Made by a program: the position numbers and the translations under genes. Of a stretch of DNA of 64,000 bases, positions 11,823 to 22,694 are shown piece after piece. The notes beneath the pieces were generated by a model that did not search any database, was not told where the DNA came from, and saw only the letters and a program-made list of their open reading frames with translations. Location: positions 496,001 through 560,000 of the forward strand of contig JAIVFI010000012.1 of the NCBI GenBank assembly GCA_025558095.1, read 5' to 3'. The stretch is from Hyaloraphidium curvatum. Taxonomy: Eukaryota > Monoblepharomycota > Hyaloraphidiomycetes > Hyaloraphidiales > Hyaloraphidiaceae. Position 1 is the stretch's first letter; the number at the start of each line of letters is the position of its first letter.

Positions 11823-13907
11823 TCACATGACCAAGTTGGAAAAGGCGTACTCGATATCGAGCAGGTTGGTGGTGCTGCTGCGCTTGTGGCCGGGAGCGCG
11901 CCCGGGGAACGGCGCCTCGAGCGGAGTGTACTTGGCGGCGTCGTCCGGCTCGCCCATGACCACCTGCAGCTTCTCTTCCGAGTCGTTGCCGCGCGGGGAA
12001 AAGACCACGCGCATCGATCGGCAGAGGTAGAGCCGCCGGCGCGCCGGGCTGGCAAAGTGCAGGTGAATGGCGTAGCGCAGCGGGGGCTTCTTGCCCGCGC
12101 CGGGGCTGAAGGTCGCCGCGCCGTCCGCGGCCTTGGGAACCGCGTACGACTTTTGCCGGAGGAAGGTCTTGGTGCCGGGAGGCATGTCTCGGAAATCGTA
12201 CTGCACGAGGAAGACCTTGATGGCCGTCAGGGAGGGGTTCTTGATGATCTGGATGGAGAGCGCTTAGGATTTTCGACGACGATTGCTCTCGCGGCATCGA
12301 CTCACGATCTGCAGCTGGCCTTTCATCGGAATCCGGTAGCCACAGTGCTCGGCCCCATCCTCCCGCGACATCCGGCTCTCGCGCTGCGCAACCTTCCGCC
12401 CTGCCTCCGTCAGGCCGTCCGCAAAGTCCGAGTTGATGGTGTCCAGGTCGATCACACCAACGTAGGGCGTGATGCTGCGGTCCTGGCCCGGCAGCTCGTA
12501 AAAGTACGCGGGGAAGTTGACGTTGACGTGCGGCGGGCACTTCAGGTGCGGCGGGCACTTGCTGTAGGTTCCGATGACGCCGATCTGGCACTCAAAGACG
12601 ACGGGATGCGAGGGTAGCGCAGACATGCGCCCGGTGAGGAGCGACTCCTCGTACGACCCCACGAGCGTGCCGAAAGGTTCCGAGTTGTAGCCGCCCGCCA
12701 TGGTGGGGGACAGCGGCCACGGCGGGGTCCCCGGAATTGTCCACAGGCGACCGCTGCTCCTCCTGCGCTGCACACCGAACGACTCGGATTCCCGCCGGAA
12801 GCTCCTGAAGCTGGTTGTAGAGAGGCCGTCGCCCGGGACGTCCGGCTCCGGCGACGACAGCGAGGTCGAAAGCCGGCTCAGCGGCTGGCGACCGCGTGAG
12901 CCGAGAGAAAGCCGCGACGGGCTCCGCAGGGGCGCCTCCTCAGGCGAGGCCGACAGGGAAGTCCGTGGGATCGGCATCGGGGAGGAGGCGCGAGGGGGCG
13001 ACAGCGGGATCGAAGGCGGCGATGGGGAGGGTGATGCAAAGAGCGGGGACGGCCGCGGCGGCACGGGGTCCGCGTCGTAGGGGTCGATGTACGAGATTTT
13101 GACCACCTCTGCCGCGGGTTCCGGCGGCGACGGGGCCTCGATGCTCTCGACGCCCCTCGGGTCCGCACCCGCGTCCCACGGCACGCCGGGAACGCTCCAG
13201 GAAGCCTTCAAAGCGGCGTCCGCCAGGTTCCGGGGGTTGGTGTCGAACAGCACGGAAAGGCTCAATTTGCCCAGGCCCGGCACGATGCCCGGTTTGAACC
13301 GGTATGCGCGCAGCTTGCTCGCCACGCTGAACGTCGGGGACGAAGGAAAGCCGACGGACCCGGCAAAGACGTCGTCCGGCCCGATCCTGCCCGGCAGGGC
13401 ATGCGACCCGGGCGACCACACCCGGTAGCCGAGGTCCAGGTCCGCTGCGGCGTGCAGCGGCAGCAGCCGCACGAAGCTGTACAGCGACTGCGTCAGCAGG
13501 ATGAGCTCGCTCCTGTCGACTGCCGCGTGGTGTGCGGCGGACGGGCTCTCTGTGAAGGTGAGCGCCCAGCGCTCGAAGAGGACGGGTGCGGAAGGAGGCA
13601 TGAGCGAGATGTCGATGTAGATGGGCACTGCGGGGTGGACGCCATGGGTGAGGTCGGACGACGGCGAGGAGGGCAGCCGATCCCCACCCGCGAGCTTCCA
13701 GAAGGGGAGCTTGCCGTCGAAGAGGGCGGCCATGTCCGCGACAGCGTCGTCGGGCGAGGGCGGCACGCGGGCGCGGCGGATCACGTCCGCAATCTTGCGC
13801 GTCCACTCGAAGAAGACGGCGACGGCGCCGAGCACCGGCGAGGCGGCGCCCTGGGGGGGTTCCCGGGGAGGAGGGGGGGACACGCGGGGCGGGTTCGGTC
13901 GCAGCAT
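11823..13907 (-). CDS. Atos-family protein with Atg13-like HORMA N-terminus
   Basis: Two exons (13907-12306 and 12248-11823) join in frame into 675 residues. The C-terminal half matches the Atos (FAM214) signature: GSYEESLLTGRMSALPS, CPPHVNVNFPAYFYEL, TPYVGVIDLD, YRIPMKGQLQI, then MPPGTKTFLRQKSY and LHFASPARRRLYLCRSMRVV. The N-terminal 230 residues contain FFEWTRKIADVIRRARVP, IDISLM, VLFERWALTF and LDLGYRVWSPG, which resemble strands and helices of the Atg13 HORMA fold. Between them lies a Ser/Pro-rich linker of about 150 residues. Atos proteins are poorly understood transcription-linked regulators; the HORMA resemblance is my inference and needs a profile search. Confidence 0.75.
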
Positions 13908-14115
13908 GGCGGAATCCCGCTAGCCGCGGCGCGCGGAGGGCGCCCGGGGCATGCGAGGCACGCCGCGGTCGGAGGGCCGGCCGGAAGAAAACCGGCCGGA
14001 ATAAATGCTGCGGCGGGCACTGTTTCGCGGGAGGGTTGCCGCGGCGGGTTGATCACTCCCCACAGCGATCTCCCCACTGGCCGTCCGACCTCCTTCCGTT
14101 GAGGCAGCGGCCGCG

Positions 14116-14835
14116 ATGGTGCTCGTGCTCGCGATCGGCGATCTGCACATCCCGGCGCGCGCGACCGACCTGCCGCCGAAGTTCAAGAAGCTGCTCGTGC
14201 CGGGTGCGTGGGCCGCGCACGCGCCCGCCCCCGCTGACGCGCCGCAGGCAAGATCCAGTCGGTGCTGTGCACAGGAAACTTGACGGCGCGCGAGACGCTG
14301 GACTTCCTGCGCCACGTGGCGCCCGACGTGTGCGCCGTGCGCGGCGACTTGGACGAGCTGCCGCTGGACCTGCCCGCGACGCGCACAGTGGTCCACGGCC
14401 CGCTGCGCTTCGGCGTCGTGCACGGCCACCAGGTCGTGCCGTGCGGCGACCACGAGGCGCTGGCCGCGCTGGCGCGCCAGATGGACGTGGACGTGCTCGT
14501 GGCCGGCGGCACGCACGCCTTCTCGGCCTACGAGTACGAGGGCCGCTTCTTCGTGAACCCGGGCTCGGCAACGGGCGCATACATCCACCAGCAGCCGGAC
14601 AATGCCGCCGCGGGGGGCGGCACCGCGGGGCTGGGCGCCGACGGCATGTCGCCGACGCCGAGCTTCGTGCTCATGGACCTGCAGGGCCCGGCCATCGTCA
14701 TGTACGTGTACCAGCTGATCAACGGGGAGCTCAAGATCGGTGGGCGTGTACCACGCGTCCGCTGTGGCCCAGATCCGCTGACACCCGCCCCCTGCCGCAG
14801 AGAAAGTGGACTGGACGCTCCGATCACGCGAATGA
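14116..14835 (+). CDS. VPS29: Retromer subunit VPS29
   Basis: Metallophosphoesterase-fold scaffold of the retromer, which recycles cargo from endosomes. The exons 14116-14203, 14248-14739 and 14801-14835 join in frame into 204 residues. Recognisable are [85 protein letters not shown] and the end WTLRSRE. It is about 20 residues longer than animal VPS29 because of a Gly/Ala-rich insertion (around [14 protein letters not shown]) between the last strands. The start was chosen because the family begins MLVLVIGDLHIP. The gene is divergent from the Atos gene. Confidence 0.95.
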
Positions 14836-14959
14836 GGGGTCGCACGGACGGGTTGCGCACGGCTACGGACCGCTATCCGCCTCGGGACAGAGGCAATATA
14901 CCCGGAAAATCATGTACGGTCGGGCCAATACCGCGGTCGATTGTGGGTCGCGGTACAGG

Positions 14960-16867
14960 CTAGTCCCAATACTTGATCGTGCCGTCCCAACTGCACGTCG
15001 CGACCTTGGACGTCTCCTGCGGGTGCCACTCGACATCCATGACCACGCCGTCGTGTGCCTTGACCTTTCTGTTTGATCGGGGCGAGCGTCAGCCCCGGTG
15101 CCGGCCCCTCAGCGGCGCGCAACCCACTTGAGGACGCGGCACGTCTTCCAGTCCCAGAACCACACCTTGCCCTCCGAGTCCCCGCTGGCGATGAACCGCC
15201 CGTCGGCGGAGAAGTTGGGCTGGCACGCGTAGCCCGCGACGAGGTGGCCCGCGAAGCGCTTCTTGCGGTTGAGCCGGAAGCGGTCCTTGGCGCTGTACAC
15301 GACGATCTGGTTGTCGAGGGACTGGAAAGCGATGTATTTTTCTGCGGGAAAAACGCGGCGTCAGTTTCCGGCGGCCGCGGCCCGGCACGGAAGACCCACT
15401 GCTGGGGTGGAGGGCGGCGGCGGGCATGCTGTGCATGCTGGGCTCGGCGACGTACTTGATCACGACCGGGATGTCGTACTCCCAGACGCGCATCGTCTTG
15501 TCGTCCGACGTGCTGACGAAGCGGCGGTTCTCGTCGACAAAGGTGATGGTGTTGACCGCGCCCAGGTGCTGGTCGTACTCCTGCACGATGTCGCCCGTGT
15601 TGGTGTCGAACTGGTAGATCTTCTTGTCGGCGCAGCCGGCCAGGAAGATGTTCTGCTTGTCCGCGTCGGGGTTGAAGCGGACGACGTACTGTCTCGAAGC
15701 GTTAGCATCCGATAGAAGGCGTGCGACGAGGCAACCCACCGGGATCTTGAAGTTCGCCGAGAAGCGCGATATGCACTTGCCCGTCTCCGTGTCCCACAGC
15801 TTGGTCCACTTATCGTAGCTGGCCGTGAGGAACCGCGTGCCGTCGTTGTTGAAGGAAATGTCCCGCACCCCCTTGGAGTGCCCGATGAAGGTCCGCAGGA
15901 CCTGGCGCTGGTGGTAGCAGTCCCACAGCTTCACCTTGCCGTCCATGCTGCAGCTCAGCAGCATGTGACCGCTCTTTGGGAAGAAGCGGATGGCGTTGAC
16001 ACCCTTGGTGTGCCCGGTCCTGCCAACACACGGGTGAGCGGTAAAGGGGAACCGACCGCAGAGTGGCACCCACCAAGTGTGTATGACGCGCTTGGGCAGA
16101 AAGCACTCCTGCTGCCCCGGCTCGCCCGACAGGTCGATCCCCAGGTCCTGCGGCACATGCATGTACGTTCGCCCCTGGTAGTCACGCTCCTCCCGCCCGT
16201 GGAACGTCGTCCGCTCCCCGCCCTCCTCGTCGTCGCTCTCGTCCTTCAGCCCCTTCTTCATCGCGGCCGACGCCGCCGCGGCTGCCTCGGCCGCGGCCTG
16301 CTCCTCGGCCGTCAGCCCGTCCTGGGGCAGGCCAATGTCCTCCTCGCCCTCGAAACCCGCCCAGGGCCCGGCAAAGCCCTCCACATTGTCCGCGGTGCCG
16401 CGCTCCTTGCGCTTCAGCGCGCGCGGGTTCGACAGGCCCTTGTCGAACACGTCTGCGCCGTTTGTCGCGGCGGCCCGCGCCACGTCGCCCACGTAGGCGG
16501 CGCGGCCGGTCTCGAGCGCCGACGGGTCCAGGGCGTACTTGAACGAGCGGAACGTGCGCTCCTGCGCCTTGAACAGGTCGTCGTTCATTGTGGCCTCCTG
16601 GAACGAGCCCAGCCAGTGGTTCTTGCCGGGGTCGACCGGCGCGCGGTGCGGGTGCTGCGGGCCGAGCACCGGCCGCGCCAGGTCGGCGTACGGCAGGTTG
16701 TGCGACAGCTGGCGGTCCTGCGCGGCGGCCAGCGGGCCGTGCGCGGCGATGTCCGTGATCGACACGTCGGGCGCCGCCGTCACGCGGAACTTCTTCAGCG
16801 CCGGGCCGTCGGCCGCGCCATCCGAGTCCGCGCCCGAGTCCGAGCCGTATGCCGCGAGGCCCTCCAT
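14960..16867 (-). CDS. CDC40: Pre-mRNA splicing factor PRP17 (CDC40), WD40 protein
   Basis: Second-step spliceosome factor. The protein starts [17 protein letters not shown]. Its N-terminal 200 residues carry conserved PRP17 segments such as [38 protein letters not shown] and [11 protein letters not shown]-terminal seven-bladed WD40 propeller follows: [87 protein letters not shown], and finally [10 protein letters not shown] before the TAG at 14960. Introns interrupt the propeller near 16,030, 15,700, 15,360 and 15,100. It is convergent with VPS29 (124 nt) and divergent from the F-BAR gene. Confidence 0.93.
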
Positions 16868-17032
16868 TCTCTGGTTGCCTCCACAGGCCCCTCCTCCTCT
16901 TCCGAGGCACGAGTGTTGTCTTTACTGGATGCAGAACAGAACAGACCGGGCAATTCCCTTGCCACACAGCAACCTCCACGCCGCAAAGCGGAGCCTCCCG
17001 GCAGCCTCCCTCATACCCGCCGAGACGCCGAG

Positions 17033-18955
17033 ATGGGCGTCGGCGAGCAGAATGGCGCCCGCGTGCGCGCGTTCGCCGACTCGTTCTTCGTGCGTGCCGC
17101 GCCGCCCCCACCCGCCCCCCGCTGAGCGCGTCGCAGGGCCCCGACGACAAGGGCCAGGACGTGCTCATCCAGCGCATGCGCGCAGGCAAGCACACGTGCG
17201 AGGAGGTGCTGGCCGTGCTGCAGCAGCGGTGGGCCCAGACGCCCCAAACGGGCCCTACTCCCGCTCATCCCCAACACCCCGGCCAGCGCGACGATCGAGG
17301 AGGACTACGCGCGCAAGCTGCGGAAGCTGTCGAACCTGATCATGGGGCGCGAGGAATCCGGGTGCGCCGGCCCGTTTGGCGCCCCCGTGCCCCCGGGCCT
17401 TACCGTCTCCCTCCCGCCGACGCCCCGGCAGGACGCTCAAGGACTCGCTCGAGGTCGTCAGGAAGGAGCTGGAGGCCACGTCGCGGCAGCGCCTGTCGCT
17501 GTGCGAGACGATGCGGCAGGACCTGGAGAAGAAGCTGGCGGAGCTGATCGTGGGGCAGGCCACGGTCCGCAAGCAGTACCAGACAATCTCGGAAAAGAAC
17601 ATCAAGAACAAGGTGACACAGTCGGCGGTCGTGCTGAAGGCGCGGGAGAGATACGAGGCGCGGTGCCTGGAGCTGCAGCAGCTCATGTCGTCCAGGACCG
17701 GCCTGCCGCCAAAGGAGATTGAAAAGGTCCGCGTCAAGATCGAGGCGGGCCAGGCCGCGGCGAAAAAGGCGGACACGGAGTACCAGCAGGCCGTCGCGAA
17801 GCTCAAGGAGCTGCACACGAAGTGGGAGCAGGAGTGGCGGAACGCGTGCGAGGTGCGGGGTGCTGGGCACGTCGCCCCTGCGGCCTCTGAATCCTGTTCG
17901 CTTTTCAGCAATTCGAGCGGCTGGAGAACGACCGCCTCAACTTCATGCGGGAAAAGCTCTGGGACTACGCCAACATGTACAGCAGCGTCTGCGTGGCGGA
18001 GGACGAGGGCTGCGAGCGGATCCGGGTGTCGCTCGAGAAGCTCAACACCCAGTCCGACATCCAGAGCTTCATCGACAGCAACGCCACGGGCTCGACGGTT
18101 CCCGGTACGGCAAGCCCTTGATTAGTGCTATCTGCCTCCCACTGACCCGCCCCGTCCGCAGCGCCGCTGGGCTACATCAACTTCTATACCCGCACCTCCA
18201 CACCTTACGAGCGGATGGACTCCTTCTCCTCCAACGTCTCGACGCAGCCGTCCGTGCCGAATCTTTCGGCGCAGCTGTCTGCGCTCGAGCTGCAGGGCGG
18301 CGCGCCCCCGGGCCCGGGGATGCCGCGCGGCCGGGAAGGCAGCGCAGACAGCCTGGGCAACCGCCCCACCCAGCCTGCCGCCGCCCCGCCCCCCGCCGCC
18401 TCCTCCTCGAGGACGGACTACAAGATCCCCGTGGGATCGGACCTCCCCCCCGCCGCCGCCCCCGCGGACGCCGGGCCGGCGGGCGGCCAGCTCCCCCGCA
18501 AAACCTCGGTCCGCCGCGCCGCCTCGGTCAAGGCGCCCGGCTCGGCGTCGACCGCCGCCTCGGCGGTGCAGACGCCCGCCGCGGCCTACGGCGGCGCGGG
18601 GCCGCAGCAGGACGCGGCGTCGGAGCTGCAGGACTTTGAGGGCGAGGAGGACATGTACTTTGACTACGACCCGTTCGACCTGTCGCTTAAGAAGCCCATC
18701 ATCTGCTGGGGTGGGCCGCCTCTCTTCGCCGCCCGCAAGCTGGCCTCGCTGACGGAGCACGCCCCCGCAGTACGAGTCAATTACGAATACCATCCGCAGG
18801 CAAAGGAGGAGCTGCACATCCGCAAGGGCATGACCATACCGGTGATACAGCAGCAGGAGGACGGCTGGTGGGAGGGCGAGGTGGAGGAAGCGGACGGGCG
18901 GCGGAGAAGGGGGCTCTTCCCGAGCAATGTGGGTTCCATTTTGCTCCTACCGTGA
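17033..18955 (+). CDS. F-BAR and SH3 domain protein (Hof1/Imp2/Cdc15-like)
   Basis: Membrane-curving scaffold expected at the cytokinetic ring or at endocytic sites. The N-terminal F-BAR helices begin GARVRAFADSFF, then GQDVLIQRMRAGKHTCEEVL, ATIEEDYARKLRKLS, TRQ-type helices (SLCETMRQDLEKKLAELIVG) and QFERLENDRLNFMREKLWDY, followed by TPYERMDSFSS. A Pro/Ala/Ser-rich linker of roughly 250 residues leads to an acidic EGEEDMYFDYDPFD motif and a C-terminal SH3 domain (HPQAKEELHIRKGMTIPVI, GWWEGEVEE, GLFPSNVGS). The start at 17033 fits because the first exon ends at a GTGCGT donor and continues in frame to GPDDKGQDVL. At least five short introns are present. Confidence 0.88.
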
Positions 18956-19180
18956 TGGCCTTATGACGAGTCCTTCCGCAGTTTGCGAGCATAATTCCCG
19001 CGCCATCCGTGGCGTTGTAGGCTTTCCCTCTGGGCGGGGCGCAGCGAACATATCCTTCCACCATGTACAAACTCATCATCTTGGACAATTGAATGGATTT
19101 AGCGTATCGTCGGCCGGAGGGGGCGGGGAGCTGGGAATCACACAATGAAATTCCCAACCCATCTACATCGCGCCCGCGTT

Positions 19181-21265
19181 CTAGTGGTGCGTCGTCGAGG
19201 CGGCCTCGCCGGTCTGGTGTGGTCGGTGGTCCTCGGGCCTGGCACAAGGATGATCAGATCGAGAGGCAAGCTTTAACGCGAAACTTACTTCATCGCCGGG
19301 AACAGCAGAACCTCCTTGAGGTTGTACGAATCCGTCAGCATCATACAGATGCGGTCCACCCCGCAACCCCATCCTCCCGTCGGCGGCAGCCCGTACTCCA
19401 GGCTGGTACAGAAGTTCTCGTCGATCATCTGCGCCTCGTCGTCCCCGGCGTCCTTGTCCTTGGCCTGCTGCGCGAACCGCTCGCGCTGCACGAAGGGGTC
19501 GTTGAGCTCCGTGTAGGCGTTGCAGATCTCCTTGGTCGCGACGAAGAGCTCGAAGCGCTCGCAGAGACCGGCATGAGTGCGGTGGTACTTGGCCAGGGGA
19601 GACATGAACATTGGGTGGTCGGTGATGAAGGTCGGGGAGATGCATTGGACCTCGAGGTACTCTCCGACGAGCTTGTCAAGAAGCCGGGCCGCCGTCCGGG
19701 GCGCCGAGCAGTCGACCTTGTTCTTGACACACAGCTCGTCGAGTTGCTGCAAACGGTCAGGCTCGGCCGAGAAGACAGGCTGCAGTCCCGATTCCCACCT
19801 TCCTAAAGTCGTCGCTCGCGAGCTCCTCCTCCGTTCTCGGGAACTTGACCTTGAGGATCTTCTCCAGCTCGTCCAGCATGCTGATTCTCCGGAACGGCGG
19901 CGTAAAGTCCAGGTCCATCGCCGGGCCCTCGGGGCCGGCCGGGTGATACGTGACCTTGTAGCCCCCGGTGATGTACTTGACCATGCCCGAAATCATGGCC
20001 TCGGTGATGTCCATGAGGTCGTTCACGTCAGCATACGCCATGTAGAACTCGCAGGTCGTGAATTCCGGGTTGTGGGTCAGGTCGATGCCCTCGTTCCGGA
20101 ACTGCCGGCCGACCTCGTAGACGCGGTCGAGGCCGCCGACGACGAGCATCTTCAGGTAGAGTTCCGGGGCAACCCGCATGTACAGGTCCATCTTCAGCTC
20201 GTTGTGGTGAGTGATGAAGGGCTTGGCGGTTGCGCCGCCAGGGATCATGTTCATCATCGGCGTCTCGACCTGCGGAATCGCCCATCAATGCTCGTGCCAC
20301 GAACGTCCCGCACACGGACCCGACCTCCATGAAGCCGAGGTTGTCAAGGAACCGCCGGATGTAGTTGACGACCTTTGACCGCGTGATGAACTTGTTTCGC
20401 ACGTCCGGGTTCATGATCAGGTCCAGATACCGCTGTCGGTAGCGCTGCTCCTGGTCCTTGAACCCGTAGTTTGCCTTGGGCAGCATGTGGAGGCAGGGAG
20501 AAAGGAGCTGGATCGTCTTGGGCAGGATGGAAAGCTCGCCGCGCTTCGACTTCCCCGGGTGCCCCTCGATCCCGACGATGTCGCCTCTCCGGAGGATCTC
20601 GTGCTGCGCCTGGTAGTCTCCCTCGGCATGGTCTGCCTGGCCCAGCACCTGGATCTTCACACCCTCGCCGTGCAGATCGTAGAACTTCAGCTTCTGCCCC
20701 GAGGACCGCATGTTGTGCAGCCTGCCCGCGACGCGGACCACGTCCTGCGAGTGCTCCCCGTCCTTGAGCGCCGAGTACTTGGCGATGTAGTCCTTGAGGG
20801 AAATGGAGACGTCGAACTTGTGCGGGTACGGGTTGGGCGCCATGGTGCTCTTCAACTTGAGGATGGCCTTGGAGCGGTTCTCAAAGTACATCCTCGGGTC
20901 CAGCTCCTCCTCGTTCTCCATGTCCGTCTTGGCAGCACCTTCCTTGGCGGGCTTCTCCGGCGCCGAGGTTGCGGCCTGCCAGGGCCCGGGTCAAATCGGC
21001 TGTCCCACCGAGGTGGCCGAAGAGCTCACCGCCTCCTTCTTGGCGGCCTTGGCCGCGTCCTTCTCGCGCTGCTTCATCCTCTTCTTCAGCTCGCTGGTCG
21101 TGGTGCCTCAGAATCAGGATTCGCTCGGGCGTTGGACTGCTCGCGACCCGACCTCTTCGACACCATCTCTCCGGTCTCCGGATCCTTGAGCAAGTTAACG
21201 CCATCCCCCTTGGCATCGCCCGAAACGCTCATCGCGGCGACGCCGTTCGTTACGGCGGGGTCCAT
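19181..21265 (-). CDS. KRS1: Cytoplasmic lysyl-tRNA synthetase (class II)
   Basis: Charges tRNA-Lys. The start at 21265 gives [16 protein letters not shown], followed by a Lys/Ala-rich helix ([20 protein letters not shown]) typical of eukaryotic LysRS N-terminal tRNA-binding extensions. The OB-fold anticodon domain has [20 protein letters not shown] and [20 protein letters not shown]. Class II motifs: motif 1 around [18 protein letters not shown]; motif 2 [20 protein letters not shown]; motif 3 [16 protein letters not shown] small last exon after a GTAAGT...CCAG intron adds [18 protein letters not shown] and the TAG at 19181. Introns are also present near 21,130, 20,990, 20,290 and 19,770. 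Confidence 0.95.
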
Positions 21266-21509
21266 GCCGCGTCTAGGGACAGGCAGGCGACTGTGCCACG
21301 GGAACTTGTTTTCTTTCAGCGTCGATTCCGCGGACCGCCCGGCACGAGGCTCACAGGTCGAGCGAGGAGCGGAAACGCGTGCGAGGCAACCGAGGCGAAT
21401 AGATTCACCCGGCGGGCACCAATCAGCATGAGCAGCCCGAATCGGGCTCTCGGACCGGCGGGGTGTTGCAGCTCGGCGGGAGCGGGACGGGCGCGCGATC
21501 GATTCGAAT

Positions 21510-22592
21510 CTACACCAGGGCGACGTGCACACCAAGTACAGCTAGACCGTAAGACAACGCTGCCGAAATGCCATTCAGCCTGCCTGTCGCTGGGCTGGGC
21601 CTGTCGTTCACGACGAGCATCGGCGCGGCCTTGGTCTTGAGTGCAAGACACTCCGACGATCGGTCGCCGTGCACCCCACATATGGTTTCCGCGATGAAGT
21701 CCGCGTGATAAGAGACTTTTGTAAATGCAGCATGCGGCAAGCTGCAGTCACCCGCGCCCCAGCTCACGAGGCCGATGAGATATCGCCTTTCCCCATGTTC
21801 GACGAAGCTGGGCCCGCCGCTGTCTCCAAAGCAAGCGGTCGTCTGAGGAGGGTGATCGAATGACTCGCACAACTGGCCAGCGCCTGGGTCCCTCTGCAAC
21901 GCAAGGGTGCATTCGTGTGTAACGTTTCCCGGGGCACAGCCGAGGTAGAACGGCCCTCCTTGAACACCGGGCACCTCCAGGGCATTCATAGGCGTCGTCC
22001 CGTCCATGGAGACCACGTCGTTGTTCTGCCCGAATCCGCAAGTCGTCGAATGAACCCCGATGTCGTCCAAATGATCCGCTGCGTCCATGTTCAGCAGCAT
22101 CTGCGGTTCCTCCAGCGGACTGGCGCTCCGCACGAAAGCAATGTCGTTCTTCGGCACCTTGTCGTCGGTGCGGTAGAAGTTGGGATGAACGTACGTGGCC
22201 GCGGCCGGCTCCAAGACGGAGGTGCGGTTCACGCTCCTCACAATTGTGACGTTGCCCCGCCCGGCGAGGCAGTGGGCCGCCGTAACAATCAGGTCCCTGG
22301 TAATTGCAGTGCCACTGCACGCCATTGCTCCCGCCCGCCCCTTTGCCGGAGCGGTCAGGAGCAGAACGACGCCCAGCGAGGCCGGTGCCGTCGCGGACAC
22401 GGGGCCTCGCAGGTCCGCCGGCCACCCCGCCGCCGCTCCCGCGAACGCCAAAAGGGCGAGCAGCGCGAACGGCGATTTCCATGCGCCGAAGGCATCTCTT
22501 CTCCGCCGTCCCCGTGGCATGTTCACGGTCATGGTGGACCTGGAGCTTGGCGGGGGATCTGAAAGCACACAAAGGGTCCTCGGGGGACTCAT
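21510..22592 (-). CDS. Secreted trypsin-like serine protease (S1)
   Basis: Single-exon chymotrypsin-fold peptidase of about 360 residues. Catalytic residues are visible: His in TAAHC, Asp in KNDIAFV, Ser in CFGDSGGPSF. The S1-type strand LIGLVSWGAGDC follows. The N-terminus has a basic run (MPRGRRRRDAF) before a hydrophobic stretch FALLALLAFAGAAAG, consistent with a signal peptide or signal anchor. Translation may begin at 22592 or at the in-frame ATG at 22532. Several NxT/S sites occur (NVTI, NRTS, NVTH). The C-terminus is hydrophobic (LSYGLAVLGVHVALV) and preceded by small residues, so GPI anchoring is possible. The substrate is unknown. Confidence 0.88.
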   Translation of the reverse strand: MSPPRTLCVLSDPPPSSRSTMTVNMPRGRRRRDAFGAWKSPFALLALLAFAGAAAGWPADLRGPVSATAPASLGVVLLLTAPAKGRAGAMACSGTAITRDLIVTAAHCLAGRGNVTIVRSVNRTSVLEPAAATYVHPNFYRTDDKVPKNDIAFVRSASPLEEPQMLLNMDAADHLDDIGVHSTTCGFGQNNDVVSMDGTTPMNALEVPGVQGGPFYLGCAPGNVTHECTLALQRDPGAGQLCESFDHPPQTTACFGDSGGPSFVEHGERRYLIGLVSWGAGDCSLPHAAFTKVSYHADFIAETICGVHGDRSSECLALKTKAAPMLVVNDRPSPATGRLNGISAALSYGLAVLGVHVALV

Positions 22593-22694
22593 CCCCTACA
22601 CCCCTCGCTGCACGGGCTGGACATATCTATGCCCCCTCTACACCCTACTGCAATTGCTTCAACAGGACAGCAGCTGAACGTAACTCGATGCCAT

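Noticed and set aside
15878-17125. 415-codon plus-strand open frame
   Set aside because: Antisense to PRP17 with skewed composition and no recognisable motif.
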